64,000 bases of DNA from Polytrichum commune (lineage: Eukaryota > Streptophyta > Polytrichopsida > Polytrichales > Polytrichaceae): assembly GCA_950295325.1 (NCBI GenBank), contig OX485804.1, positions 45,434,429 to 45,498,428 of the forward strand, read 5' to 3'. Position numbers and translations under genes: made by a program. Positions 12,436 through 23,703 of this stretch are shown here, one piece after another; positions within the stretch are counted from its first letter, which is position 1, and every line of letters starts with the position of its first letter. The notes under the pieces were generated by a model, which saw only the letters and a list, made by a program, of their open reading frames with translations, was not told the DNA's origin and ran no database searches.

Positions 12436-13182
12436 CAGTCTAACCTCATTAATACCACACCCTCGATATTACGACACATTTTTGCGAGACCAAACTTTTT
12501 AGGTCAAAACTCCCTCTTTTATACAACTACGACTCTTGATAATGCGACATTTAGAATCTCCATTTTGTCATATTAAAGAGGTAGTTAATGCTAAAATTCC
12601 TTTCATTTTTGTTATGTACATCTAAAATACATCCATTTTCACTTGGGAACTACTTGGGAATTTTACCTATCATTGGGAACTTAATGATAATTAGGATTAC
12701 TAGTGTAAAATGAACATGGTTAGGGTTAGAGTGGCCTCCTGCCTAGTATGTTTCCTTGTACACAAGTGATATAGTATCTCCAGTATCTTGATGCTAAACG
12801 TCATGCATCATTGTTGTCTAGTTTCTTATTAAAGAACTCTTTTGGTGTTAATGAAATTATTAGTTTTCAAAAGTTAGTAGGGAATTTAGATAAGATGACA
12901 GTTGTTGACTTGGGTAGGCAACACCATAGATCTTTGGACTCCTATTTCAAGAGTTCTTGAGAATATTTGTATTTGTTTGGAGTTATGAGTTTTTATTTCA
13001 TACCATCTATATGGCTTAAACTTGTTGTATATATTTTTAAGCTCATATTACTTATGTTTTCGTAATCCCTCAATAATACAACAACTTTAAACCATTTGTC
13101 ATATTAATGAGAAGAGGACACCTCGATAATACAACTTTTTTTTTGTGTTTCCCAAACATGTCATACTATAGAGGAACAACAG
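12436..13182 (+). mobile_element. Pogo/Emigrant-like (Tc1-mariner) non-autonomous element
   Basis: The left end CAGTCTAACCTCATTAATAC and the right end (reverse complement CTGTTGTTCCTCTATAGTAT) are imperfect inverted repeats. TA dinucleotides flank the element on both sides (12434-12435 and 13183-13184). CAGT, then an ACCTC motif and an AT-rich stretch, resembles the termini of plant pogo-like MITEs such as Arabidopsis Emigrant. Degenerate copies of the terminal motif (CCTCAATAATACAAC, CCTCGATAATACAAC) recur near the right end. No transposase frame recognised. Confidence 0.55.
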
Positions 13183-13184
13183 TA

Positions 13185-15134
13185 TCAGTGTACTTGAGTT
13201 AAGGATACGAGACTTCCTATTTTGACCAACTCACTTGTGATGTTTCAGGTCCGTATTATTCCATAATCAAGATTTGTGGATCAAGAGCCTTGTGTGTGTT
13301 TGTCAACTTCTTGTTGACATTTAGAGAACGACATCATTTTGTGTGATGTGAAAAGGGCCCACTTGCTTGTACTTGGTCCCTGGATTCCAGTCAAGAAATT
13401 AAATTTTAGATTATTGCTCATGTCAGAATGTGTGGACATTTTGAATGGCCAAGGTCGCACTCTTAAGTGCCAGATAAATCGGCAGTATCCATCAAATAAC
13501 GAGAATTGAGCCAGAGATTAAGAACCAGTGACCACTATTGCAGCATGAAGTTGAAGTTTGAGGAGTTCATTGCCTTTTTCTTCAGTGCCATTGGAAATTG
13601 ATTTGAATCTGAGCATAACATAGTTGATTTGCATAAACATATTGATACAAGTTTGAGATTATCACATTTTACAATGTATATTCTTGGTAGCATATTCTTA
13701 ACATCAAGCTTTCCTGGAAGGTTTCACAATCAGGGATTTATTTTTTAATTTCTAAAAGCTTGACGTTTATATGGTTCATCAAATCCACTCATGTCGCATC
13801 CAAAAATGGACATATAGATATCCACACATTCCAATTTCCACATTTAATAACAAGGCAATCTAAACTCTCATATGTTCACCTGCCATGTTCAACATATATA
13901 GAAGTGCTCAATGAAAAATGTCACATGTCAGGCACTGTGCCAACAAAAATATATACTCCATAGCTTTATCAACATCAGCAAAGTCCACATTCTGTCACCA
14001 GAAATTGCTGGCACATGTAAGTCTACCCAAGCAGATCTCTGCAATTCTTCTTTGGCAATGGATCAATCAGTGTAAACCTACCAGTCCACCCTATTTCTGG
14101 GTCCAACTCATACATACATTGACTCACTTTTGAATGCTATCACAACAATGATGGTGCATCATAATTTGAATTATGTAAAAGTTCTTTGATAGGAAATCAA
14201 GGTGGGTTTACATAGGGGTTTATATAGGGCGCAAGATCACAGAAACTCCAAAATCAAGCAATCTTATTGGTCAAGAACAAAAATTTGGACACAAGAGCTT
14301 AACAATAGGGTCCAAATCTGAGGTGTGAGAAAACAAAATGGCGCTAAAGTGGCATCACTTTCCTGCCAAATCTCAGCAGTCCCAACTCAAGAAAGTAACT
14401 CCTTGTTTGACAAACCAATCTTTAAGCTGGGTCCACTGTAGAGTCCAAAAGTAAGGTCCATAAAGGAGCATTTCTAACCCCAAGTTTCTTGGACCCAGAC
14501 CCTGATGTATACACACCCTTAGAAATGCTTTACCCCTCAAGCCTTTAAGGATTAACTTAACATTGACTCAGTAGAAATCCAGATCCTCACAAGATAAAAT
14601 TTAATTTACTTTGGAAACTTCTGGCAGGAGTAACTATTCTATGTAGTGCACCACATTTCCCTCAGCACTTAACCCCTGTTCCCACGATTGACCACAATTC
14701 CAAGTAAAAAAGTTTTTCTCTCATGTTTATGAGACTCTACAGACCTCCTACAAAATTAACTCAAGTTGATCCTACTTTTGTGAGATGTGCAGTTGAATAC
14801 CGAACTGCGTCATGCAACATGTTTTAGAGGTTTGCCAGAAACATTTACAAATAACAGTGACATGACAAATTACTTAAAACGTAATTGGCAATGTGAATGA
14901 AGGGAAGCCACCAAGGCTTGGTAGCTTATCACCATACAAAGATGATGATATGAATAAGAAAATGGCTAAGATGTGGAAGAGAACTTGAAACCCAACTTGG
15001 CAACGCTGTTATAAGCATGGTAATAGCCATCATTTTCTTCACAGTAAATAGGTAGGTAATGGGATCCATCCTCAACCACCCCACTACAGAAGAAGATAGA
15101 GTAGGGACAATAAAATGTAAGCAGGGACAAGTGG
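13185..15134. other. Intergenic, no gene seen
   Basis: Spacer between the pogo-like element and the 3' end of AHA1a. Several short reading frames show no recognisable domain. The last few hundred bases probably include the AHA1a 3' UTR. Confidence 0.45.
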
Positions 15135-17427
15135 TCACAGCCCAAAACCAAACACCGCCCGGATCTTGTGAAAAATTAGATCTCGCCATCCCCTCTCTGT
15201 GTTCTCTACAACTGTCGCATTCCCAAACCTGAACAGAATCACAGTTGACACACACAGGATGTCAGCTATTATGCAATGTAAGCCTAAAGATAGGTTCAGT
15301 TTCTAAAGTAGAAGAAATTACTCTTCCAAGATGCAGCCCTTTTCACTGACTCTTTTTTGGTCAGTATTCTTAGGTCCTCAATTATAAGACAAAAGTTCAG
15401 GCTTTACCCAAACACTCTGAAATGATGAACCTCTTGTGAAATTACATCCAACTTACAAATACGTTGTACTTACTATTATCATATCCATGGAGGACAGAAT
15501 CTCCATTTTGATAAAACATCCTATACAACCTACACATTTCGACCTGTAGTAGTCGGTGCCAATTATCACTCACATTGCATCTGTTGAAATCAGTTGAAAT
15601 CCTTTCATGGTCTTTCTTTGGATTTGTACTTTTGGTCATTACAAATCCAGAGAAAGAGCATTACCCCACACAAAGTAGTTCTACTTTAAACTGTGCAGTT
15701 AAGAAATCTTGCGATCAATTTATTCAAGAAAAGAGGGAGATCAGGTGAAAATGACACCTCCCACTCCTAGATGAAGACCTTTTACTTCTCAGAATAGGTC
15801 AATCTCAAAAAAACCCTTATTCAGGTAAAAGCTTGAACTGGAATGAGTAGAATGGATTTGAGCTATAGATTATACACGCAAGTAAAGGGGAGCCCTGGAC
15901 GTCACTTCAATTCAATCATAAACATGTAATGTCAGAGTTGTGCTTCCTTACCTGTCCTCTTCTGGGACATCAGTTTGGGTCAGCTTCACCACAGTAGTTC
16001 CAGTAGAAGGTTCATCTAGTGTCAAGCACACCTACAGGAGACAAACTCTAATGTCAGCAAAGCATCTTCCAAAATCCACATAATTCCTCATGGATGAAAC
16101 ATGCAATATGAAATATGCAACAACAAGAACTTGGAATATGTTATAGGATCTCACATTGGAATATTGACCGTCAGCCCAATTTGAAAATCTCCATTTCTGC
16201 ATGATCAGCTTATTCTCCTGCAGTTGCAAGTTTATACCCGTGACTGCCCCATCAAAGATTGAAAATGAGCCCCCCACTTCCTTGCTGATCTTTGCTGCAC
16301 TTTGTGTAAAACCCTTCCATCTGTTCTCATCTAGCAAAATTTCATAGAGATCCCTTGGTCGACAATAAAACTTCTCAGAAATTGTGATGGTCTTGAACCC
16401 CTCCTTCACCTTAGGCTTTGGGGCAGGTGCTTGAATTTTTATGCTCTCTGTACCTGCAGAAGGTTTTGTTCCAGTCTTCTCAGGGGCAGCCTTTGCAGCA
16501 GTAGCTCTTTTCTCAAGTTCATCCTTTGCGGGTCCTCCAACTGCCATTTCCTTTACAAATTGAGCTATTTTACTCTGGACCATAGGCCTTCCTTTTGCAC
16601 GAAAAGCTTCGCGCATTCGTTGCGCTGCAGGTGAATCCTCCTTCACTGAAACTTTCAACTCTGGTTCTTCATCTGCATTCTCATCTGCCACATAAGGAAG
16701 CTCTACAGTTCCTGTCACCAATGCCAAAGGCGTTCCACTACCATCTCTTGCTTCTCCTTTCCAGGACAGCTGTATAGCAATTTCATACCCTGGTATGATT
16801 TTTCCCTTTCTGGAAGTGCAATTTTTTGTCAAAACATGGTGAACTGTAGAAAATCATACACATGAGCCAAAGATTCACATGCAATCAATATGTTAAACAA
16901 TACAAATAACAACTTCAATCTATTTTTCCATGAATCAACAGTTATGATGTCCGATTGTTCCAGATCGTGCTCAATCTGATTATGTGAACAATTAGAGTGC
17001 TCAAGTGAACACACCCAAGCAGAGCTGCAAGGACTCTACACAACCTTGACCTCCTCCAACCTGAACCAGCCGTTTTATATATTTATATCAACAAAATATT
17101 GGCTGCACCTACGAATTTGAAGTTGTACTACACAGTGAGATAAATTTAGCAAGCTCTGTAACGAAAATGTGGTTGTCAAATAAATGTTAAGACTTTCAGA
17201 TACCTAATATTGACATACGCTTCGCCTGTGACACTGTCAAGGGTTGTCGTTTGGATCCAGAGGTTGCCCTCCCCTTCAAGAACAGGGATATTTTCTAGTA
17301 GCTCCCCAAGCCGTTTCTTCGACCAAGGAAGACAGTCTTTCTCAGCCCAATGCCAGTTGTGAACATTGGCTCCATCAGGCCGCTCTTCAACAATCCACCG
17401 CTTGTCTCCTTCCCCAAGTTTTGCCAT
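15135..17427 (-). CDS. AHA1: Activator of HSP90 ATPase (Aha1-type co-chaperone), paralogue a
   Basis: Four exons join in frame with GT-AG introns: 17427-17204, 16809-16155, 16031-15952 and 15228-15135 (stop TGA), 350 residues. Aha1 binds the HSP90 middle domain and speeds its ATPase and client cycle in the cytosol. The N-domain (about 10-150) carries the conserved NVHNWHW motif at 21-27, the counterpart of the NxNNWHW motif, and an RKGK motif at 75-78 split across intron 1. An Ala/Lys-rich linker (about 175-205) leads to the C-terminal AHSA1/SRPBCC domain (about 213-345), with FKTITISEKFYC, KEVGGSF and GWRDLIFHKIR. The length fits plant Aha1 proteins (about 360). The start was chosen because MAKLGEGDKRW is the usual Aha1 N-terminus. 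Exon 1 (224 bp), exon 3 (80 bp) and exon 4 (94 bp) have the same sizes as in paralogue b. A non-coding 5' exon near 18.54-18.66 kb joined to 17532 is likely. Intact. Confidence 0.93.
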
Positions 17428-18545
17428 CCTTGGATGCAGTTGGATGACACAACGAACCAAAAATTGAAGGGGTCCCTGTCTCACAAAAACTACAGTGTAA
17501 ATCCCACAAGATCGGTGTGGAGGCCTGAAGACCTGAAAACAAAACAACGAGGTGCATCGAAAATCACATACGCAAAATGCTTTCAAAGAAGCTTCAAGAA
17601 ATAGCTTACCTTGACCTAAAATTTTGCTAAAAGGCACATAAACTATGTCATTAAAAACATAAGACACACATGTCCAGAGTCTTAAACCTACTAAGATAGA
17701 GCACGCTAAAACCGACACCCTAAAATCTTGCACTATAAGTACATATTGATTTTGAGGATCTCCGTCACCTTAACATCATCAGGCACCCGTGTTGATGGTT
17801 TTGGGTCATCCACAACTAAAACTTTGAACCCTTATAGTTTTTGCATACAGAATTCAAATAAGGCAATGTAAGATGCGTTGGAATCCCCTCACAATTGCTA
17901 ACTTGAAGAAACATCTCAAAGTTCAAGAATATTATTAAAGTAGATACACTCAGCGCTTATTAAAGTGACGGTTTTAGCACCATCTACCTTATTTCCAAAT
18001 TGCCATCCCACCACGTAGGCCAATAATCATTACTATAATTCCTCTCGAACTAGAGATGTATCAATACCCAGTATAGCCAACTTATCAAACTCACGGTATG
18101 AAGACCGACAGTATAACAAAAATTCTATAATAATATTTTTTAATTAATAAAAATCCATCAAGTGACATCTTGATTAAATTCAACATAGATTTACAAGGAT
18201 TATTTTGTGCCGGATCATCAGCACAATGCTACAAGCTTCTTCCTATCACAGAATGACTTTAATTTGCAACCAGAGCACCCGCAGTCCAAGGAGGAGGAAT
18301 TTCAAACCTAATTTGAGTACCTAAACCAATAAGCCTCGTGGAGATACAGAACTGGACTGATTTATTTGTTTTCAGACATGTGAACACGATGAAACTGTCT
18401 TGAATGTTCGAAGAAAGAGAAAAGACCAAGACCTTGGTGACAACCGAACCCCAATGCTGCCTCCGAAATGAACCGTAAAAGTGAAAGAAATCTGCTATAC
18501 TGAACAAAATCAAGAACCGCAAAAATATGAAAATTGAGACCACCT
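17428..18545 (-). other. Probable 5' UTR and 5' intron of AHA1a
   Basis: On the minus strand GTTTTGTTTTCAG just above 17532 is a good 3' splice site, giving a ~105-nt leader before the ATG. A possible donor (GCCTTGAG then GTGGTC) lies near 18545. Open frames here have no conserved domain. Confidence 0.4.
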
Positions 18546-18692
18546 CAAGGCAGAAGATCTGCAAGTGCGCAGGGAATGGGATTGATCGCAGCTCTTCGAC
18601 AAGAGCGATTGAAATAGAGCGATGGGACAGGCTTTCTGTTTGAGTTCCGAGGATGATGGCCAATGCAGGCTTCGAAGACGAGTCTGGAAGTG

Positions 18693-18705
18693 GAAGTTTC
18701 TAGAC
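18693..18705 (-). promoter_or_regulatory. Heat-shock element upstream of AHA1a
   Basis: Read on the minus strand this is GTC-TA-GAA-AC-TTC: three alternating 5-bp HSF units with a perfect GAAnnTTC core and one mismatch in the first unit. It lies ~1.27 kb upstream of the AHA1a ATG, beside the proposed leader exon. The same 13 bases occur upstream of AHA1b inside a longer conserved block. Confidence 0.5.
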
Positions 18706-18815
18706 GCCCGCCGGATGGTCCGGTCACTCCGCCAAAGATTACCGGGAGGTGACCGGAATTTTGAAAGGTTAATGTGTGCGTACAAATTAGGCTAATTTTT
18801 AAAACCGAATATATG

Positions 18816-19198
18816 GGGTAGACGTGTCTAAATCCCACATACCATATTCATCCATTTTGATTGTTATATGGTTAGGTGTGGGCCTAAGAACGGACACCCA
18901 AAAAGACATGTGTTTAAAAGAGATTGGACTACGTGCTCAAAATATGTGCACCAGTCTAAGTTCAAATAGCCGTCATAATTGGGGGGGGGGGCATGTATGA
19001 TCATTTGATCAGCACAAGCATCTTCTTTTTAATATCCAATAAGATGTACATATGAATTTCAAACATCATGAGGCAAATGACTGCGACATAATTTGGATTT
19101 GCTAATTACCTAGTACTAATTGTGTGTTTCATGTCCTATGAGAAGTAGGTGCAGAGAGAAAAGTATCTGAACAACACATATGTTGCCTTAGATGTAGA
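18816..19198 (+). mobile_element. MITE, TAAGGTAGAC-TIR family (copy e)
   Basis: GGGTAGACGTGTCTAAAT at the start; TGTGTTTAAAAGAGATTGG, CATAATTGGGGG, GAGGCAAATGACTGCGAC and AATTTGGATTTGCTAATTAC follow; GCCTTAGATG marks the diverged end. It sits just upstream of the AHA1a promoter. Confidence 0.55.
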
Positions 19199-19716
19199 CT
19201 TCACCTAATGTAGAAGTAAAATTCAAAAAACACTTTGCCGACCAATTACAATCCACTTGCAGCCTCAACTGAGTCAAAAGTCGTTGATTTAAAATGTTTA
19301 GATTTCATGTATTTTAAGATTCAATTGCAATAAAGATGTCACATAAGAAGTATGAGCTGACGCTATGATCAAGGTCAAGAGTCCCTCGTTAATGCAACCC
19401 CCATCAATTGGCATCATCCTCACTTTTGATCTAACCGAAGGTAGTAAAACAATCTTAGAATCTTATGTTCATGGGAGAAACTCAAGATTTTCTTAAGGTG
19501 TGTGCAAACATCTTTAGCTCTTGGCTAACGTGATCACTCTAATTTGGAGTGTTTTTGGACATGTACCAAAATATGAATTGTCCCCAAATCATCCCTATTT
19601 TCAAGTGGTCAGTGTGTGAGATCATGTTACTTTTTCCCTCCTTTAAAACAGGAACATTAGAAATGGAGACCTAAAATAAACAAATTGATTAAAAAAATTC
19701 TCGTGATCATATGTTC

Positions 19717-19808
19717 AGATAGATAGATAGATAGATAGAAACTCCGGTCCCTTTTAGGGGCCGGCGTGAATAGAGTGTCCGTTCGTAATGCCAACAACCC
19801 GATGCCCG
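19717..19808 (-). repeat. (GATA)n-linked dispersed repeat, copy 1
   Basis: Five to six GATA units are followed by ~70 bp that match the sequence next to the GATA run at 56201: TCCGGTCCCTTTTAGGGGCC, GTGAATAGAGTGT, GTTCGT, and CCCGATGCCC. On the minus strand the unit would end in (TATC)n after a GGCC...GGACC hairpin-like stretch, which suggests the 3' tail of a retroposon. Class uncertain. Confidence 0.5.
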
Positions 19809-20820
19809 TGATCATATGTTCACTTAATACCACATGCAAGTGAACTTGAACCAACATATGGGTAACTGCTCTTGGCAAGCAAGGATATCATATTGGCCCA
19901 TTAGCTCACATTGATTGATGTCTATTTATTGGCTCCCGAGCGAGCATGATAGTCTCCATAACACTTGGATGATTGAGATGTAAAAGATAGTTGTGTGCAT
20001 ACATAATAAGATTTATAGACATTACAAGAAAAACACCTTCTTCAACATGATTTCTCCTAATTTACACTAATTTGTGCAATTACAACTTTACACTTGAGCC
20101 ACTTGGCCTAAAGTACGCTCTTTTTGTCATGACATTAATTTTTTGCTAAGGCCTTTTGCCATGGGATAGGGTACTATTCTAGTGCCAACTTAATGATACA
20201 AGTTTCCATTGGGGATTTAACCAAAACACTTCACCTTTATATTTTTTACCCTGACATGCAAAGGTAACCCATCAATGAAACATTGTTTTGTTGAAAGCCA
20301 AACATGTGCCATGGTCCACCATTCAAGTCTTCAACTATTAGAGTGGCGCAATCGAAGCGTGGTGAGCCTAAAACCCACATGTCCAAGGATCAAAACCCCA
20401 CCCCAATAATATAGAGATACAAGCTTCACTTTGTTTACTACATTTTGTTTCAAAGACTATGTTTAATCTTGAGTCCATTTTCAATAAATGCTAATGTAGT
20501 AGGGTCTCTTTTGGGTTACATGAGAGCCCTGTTATATACCACTCAAATATGGTTGCCCAACAAAGATGAGCATGGGACCGCACAAGGTTCATGAACCTAA
20601 GGTGGGTGCACTTTAATGTTAACAATGATTTCTCATGGTTTCTAGATTATAGACATGTCGAAATCCTTGCATGGAATGTACTCATCTGAAAGAAAACCAT
20701 TTCAAGTCGTCTATGAGTTTTACTTTGGAGATTAAAAAGACTTTCTCATCAACTCTCAAAATAATGGGTCTTCTCTAAGCCATTTGATCAATAAGTATTT
20801 CATTTTTGTCACGACATGAG

Positions 20821-20847
20821 TTTCTTCTTCTTCTTCTTCTTCTTCTT
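20821..20847. repeat. (CTT)n microsatellite
   Basis: Eight to nine CTT units. Confidence 0.9.
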
Positions 20848-21630
20848 AATAGTCTTTTTTCTTTTCCTCTTTTTACTAATTTGATTTGGCATTGGTGAAG
20901 GGTGCTAAGATATGTGGGCTTCATATAGTCACTCTTCACAATCAAGCTATATTAAGTGGTATTGACAAGGCTTGTGGTTAATGACATACATTGGCAAAAG
21001 GACACGAGTCATGATGAAATTAGAGCACATTATCTACATATAGTAATATAGTTGGGAGGGCCTATCTTGTCACTTGAAGTATAAGAATGTGTTTATTTTG
21101 ACATCATGTACGTAATTGTTGCATATCAACTCCAATCTTGAAATTGGAAATGTTAATCCTCGTGATTTCCAATTGTCACTTGGATACTAAGCCCAAATTG
21201 TCCACAAAATGGGAAGTGCCCACCTAGGTAACATACCTTAGTGTTAATGCATCAAAATGAGAGAAGGAACATTATAAACCAGGGTAAGTGGCTGAATAAT
21301 GCATTGAAAACTTGTTTTTGAGTTGTGTGTGGTTGGATGTGAATTCAAGAAAAGGCCATCATAGAGGCGACCATATTTGATTGTGAAGACCATATTTGAT
21401 TAGAAGTTTTCACAAGGCTTAGACTAATATGCTGAAAGAGTGGTGTTAGGCTAAAAACAAACTAGCTTCTAGCTTGTTGTACTAGGACGGGTTGGCCAAG
21501 TTAGCCTTTCATAGATATAACCAAGATTGACGGTGATAGAGCCCACGGACAATCCTTCTTTTAGATCCTAAAATTCGATCAAAGTTATGGATGTTTTTTT
21601 TACTTGATTAGTTGAACTAGGTGTGCCAAC

Positions 21631-22008
21631 TACACTAAATATGATATTTAGTGTCATATGGCATTTTATGTCACTTCAGTAACTTTTTTAGTTACACTAT
21701 CTATGAATAAGTTTACAAATAAGATCATCCCAACTCATTGTCATTTCATCCAAATGCCAATTTTGGAAACAAAGTTTGGTATGATTGCATCGTAACCAAT
21801 ATGTGATGAAAGATTGTCATGGATGATTTAAAATTTGGATGAAAGACCACTTAGTAAGGTACAATACTTGCAACACTGGAAATCTATAATGCCCAAAAAT
21901 TTTTACAAAGGAATGACAAATATTGTTAGGTTAATGTTTAGTGTTGGTGACACTACACTGCGATTTCCAATTAGTATTGAGCAACACTAAATATTATATT
22001 TAGTGTAG
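21631..22008 (+). mobile_element. MITE with palindromic TAGTGT termini (copy B)
   Basis: Starts TACACTAAATATGATATTTA and ends with the inverted palindrome TAAATATTATATTTAGTGTA. The interior is collinear with copy A at 10277. Non-coding. Confidence 0.65.
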
Positions 22009-22431
22009 ATGTTCTTTCTTTCAAAGAGAAGGTTCAAGGAATCTCACCCAACTTTCAAAATTAGGGGCTTCCACCATGCTTAACTTGACCCACTCTTTGA
22101 TAGTGGGTCACTAATCAAGCAAGTGGAGAGTGGGCGGCAATGCACCTACTTTTCCAACAAGTCAATGCTTTTATCTTAAAAAAGTGTTGCATGTATTTTA
22201 TTCTATGTAGAAATGACAAAAGATAGCATATGAACATAAATAGAAATCATGTCATAAAGTAGAATAAAGAGTCACGAAGTGTCCATATATTGCCTTGAAT
22301 TCACTTGTAGCCACTCAAAGTCTCCCACGTGTGGTAAGAGTGTGTGAAATACAAGATCACTTAATGAGTGCGGCTATTATCGGTAATTGGCTCTTAGTTC
22401 AAGGTCAAGGGAAATATTATGACAACCCTCA

Positions 22432-22892
22432 CTACACCGTTTACGGTATTTAGTGCCATGTACACTATTTGTGAAGGGTCTAAACTAGATGTGCCTACAT
22501 GTCTCAAAATGTCACGTCCACTAATTGTCAATATGACATTATTCATCAACATAATTATATTGTTTACGTGAAAATATGTTCACATTTTGACATTTAGTGT
22601 CGCACATTCGGATACTTGAGATGATAGTTTTTAGTGTTATTTTGCAAGGGGGAAATATCATTGAGCATACTAATGCCAAGTGCCATTTGTGTACACTTTA
22701 GTCAACTCGTAGCCGATTGTGTTGCATAGGCATACATCTCATAGCAATATTAAACATATATACTCATGCCAATATCAGTAAGCACACACTTGATTGCCAA
22801 GTGTCATGAGGTGACACTAATGACGATGTGTGTTGAAATAGGGTAAGTGACACTTATTACCCATGTAGCACTAAATACCATAAACAATGTAG
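22432..22892. mobile_element. MITE with ~27-bp TIRs (CTACA..GTTTA..GGTATTTAGTG)
   Basis: The left end CTACACCGTTTACGGTATTT and the reverse complement of the right end, CTACATTGTTTATGGTATTT, agree over ~27 bp with a few changes. The interior of ~405 bp is non-coding. It shares the TATTTAGTG motif with the palindromic MITEs but is otherwise distinct. No clear target duplication. Confidence 0.6.
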
Positions 22893-23115
22893 AGAAGGAG
22901 AGATACCCGAGCTTTTTAAACATATTCAACTGCCAATACTAGTCCAAGTGAAAGCTCTAAAGGAATAGCCTCCAACACACAAACTCCACTTGTATCCATC
23001 TTTGAAGGACTTTATGGATATCTAGAATATCATTGGAAATAGTAACCTATTAAGACCGTCTACCTAATTGGGGAAGGAAGGAAACTAATAAGAAGAAAGA
23101 AAGAGAAAATGACCT

Positions 23116-23168
23116 GCAAGATCGGTGACCTCCCTCCAGACCGGCCAATCCGGTCGTCTAGAAACTTC
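23116..23168 (+). promoter_or_regulatory. Conserved AHA1 promoter/leader block with heat-shock element
   Basis: GGTGACCTCCCTCC, then GACCGGCCAATCCGG (includes CCAAT), then GTCTAGAAACTTC at 23156-23168. The last is a three-unit HSE with a perfect GAAnnTTC core and one mismatch in the first unit. The block aligns, with gaps, to minus-strand 18755-18690 upstream of AHA1a. It lies ~540 bp before the AHA1b ATG. Confidence 0.5.
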
Positions 23169-23703
23169 TCCTCCGACACTATATGGTCCGATCCGACACT
23201 CGAACCTCGCTTGAATGCGATTGACTCACGCGATCCCTCGAATCCAATTCGCCAATTCGCCAATTAGCCGATTCTCCAAGCCAGGTCAGTTCCTATGATC
23301 ATAATTCATCTCACTCTTCCTCGTTTTAGATTTCTTGCATTTTCTTTCGTATTGCAACAGAGACAGCTTGTGCACAATCTCTCTGCGGACAATTGCTGTT
23401 TTAATCGATGTCGATACATGCATAGAGGATGGAAGCTCTCTCGAATGTTCTATGAATTCTCTCGAGGTGTATGGATGGTTCTAAAATCATGATTTTGTGC
23501 CCTTGACACCGGGTTATGCTTCTTACAGCATGTCAGAGCCCTAAATGCTCACTTTCGTGCAATTAGAACTTCATCCTCTGTGTTCCGTGTTTGAGTATTG
23601 CACAGGAAGAAGCTTGGGAGACTGCATTTTCGGTTGGATTACTACTAGTTAGAGAAACAAGGAGTATTGCAAAGGCTAGTAGTACCAAGCTTTTAGAGAA
23701 GAG

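Larger units (their letters stand above)
19200..21630. other. Intergenic, no gene seen
   Basis: Part of the spacer between the head-to-head AHA1 genes. Contains a GATA-linked repeat (19717-19808) and a CTT microsatellite (20821-20847). No coding region supported. Confidence 0.5.

Noticed and set aside
16431-16777. Plus-strand reading frames over AHA1a exon 2.
   Set aside because: They are antisense shadows of the AHA1 coding exon.
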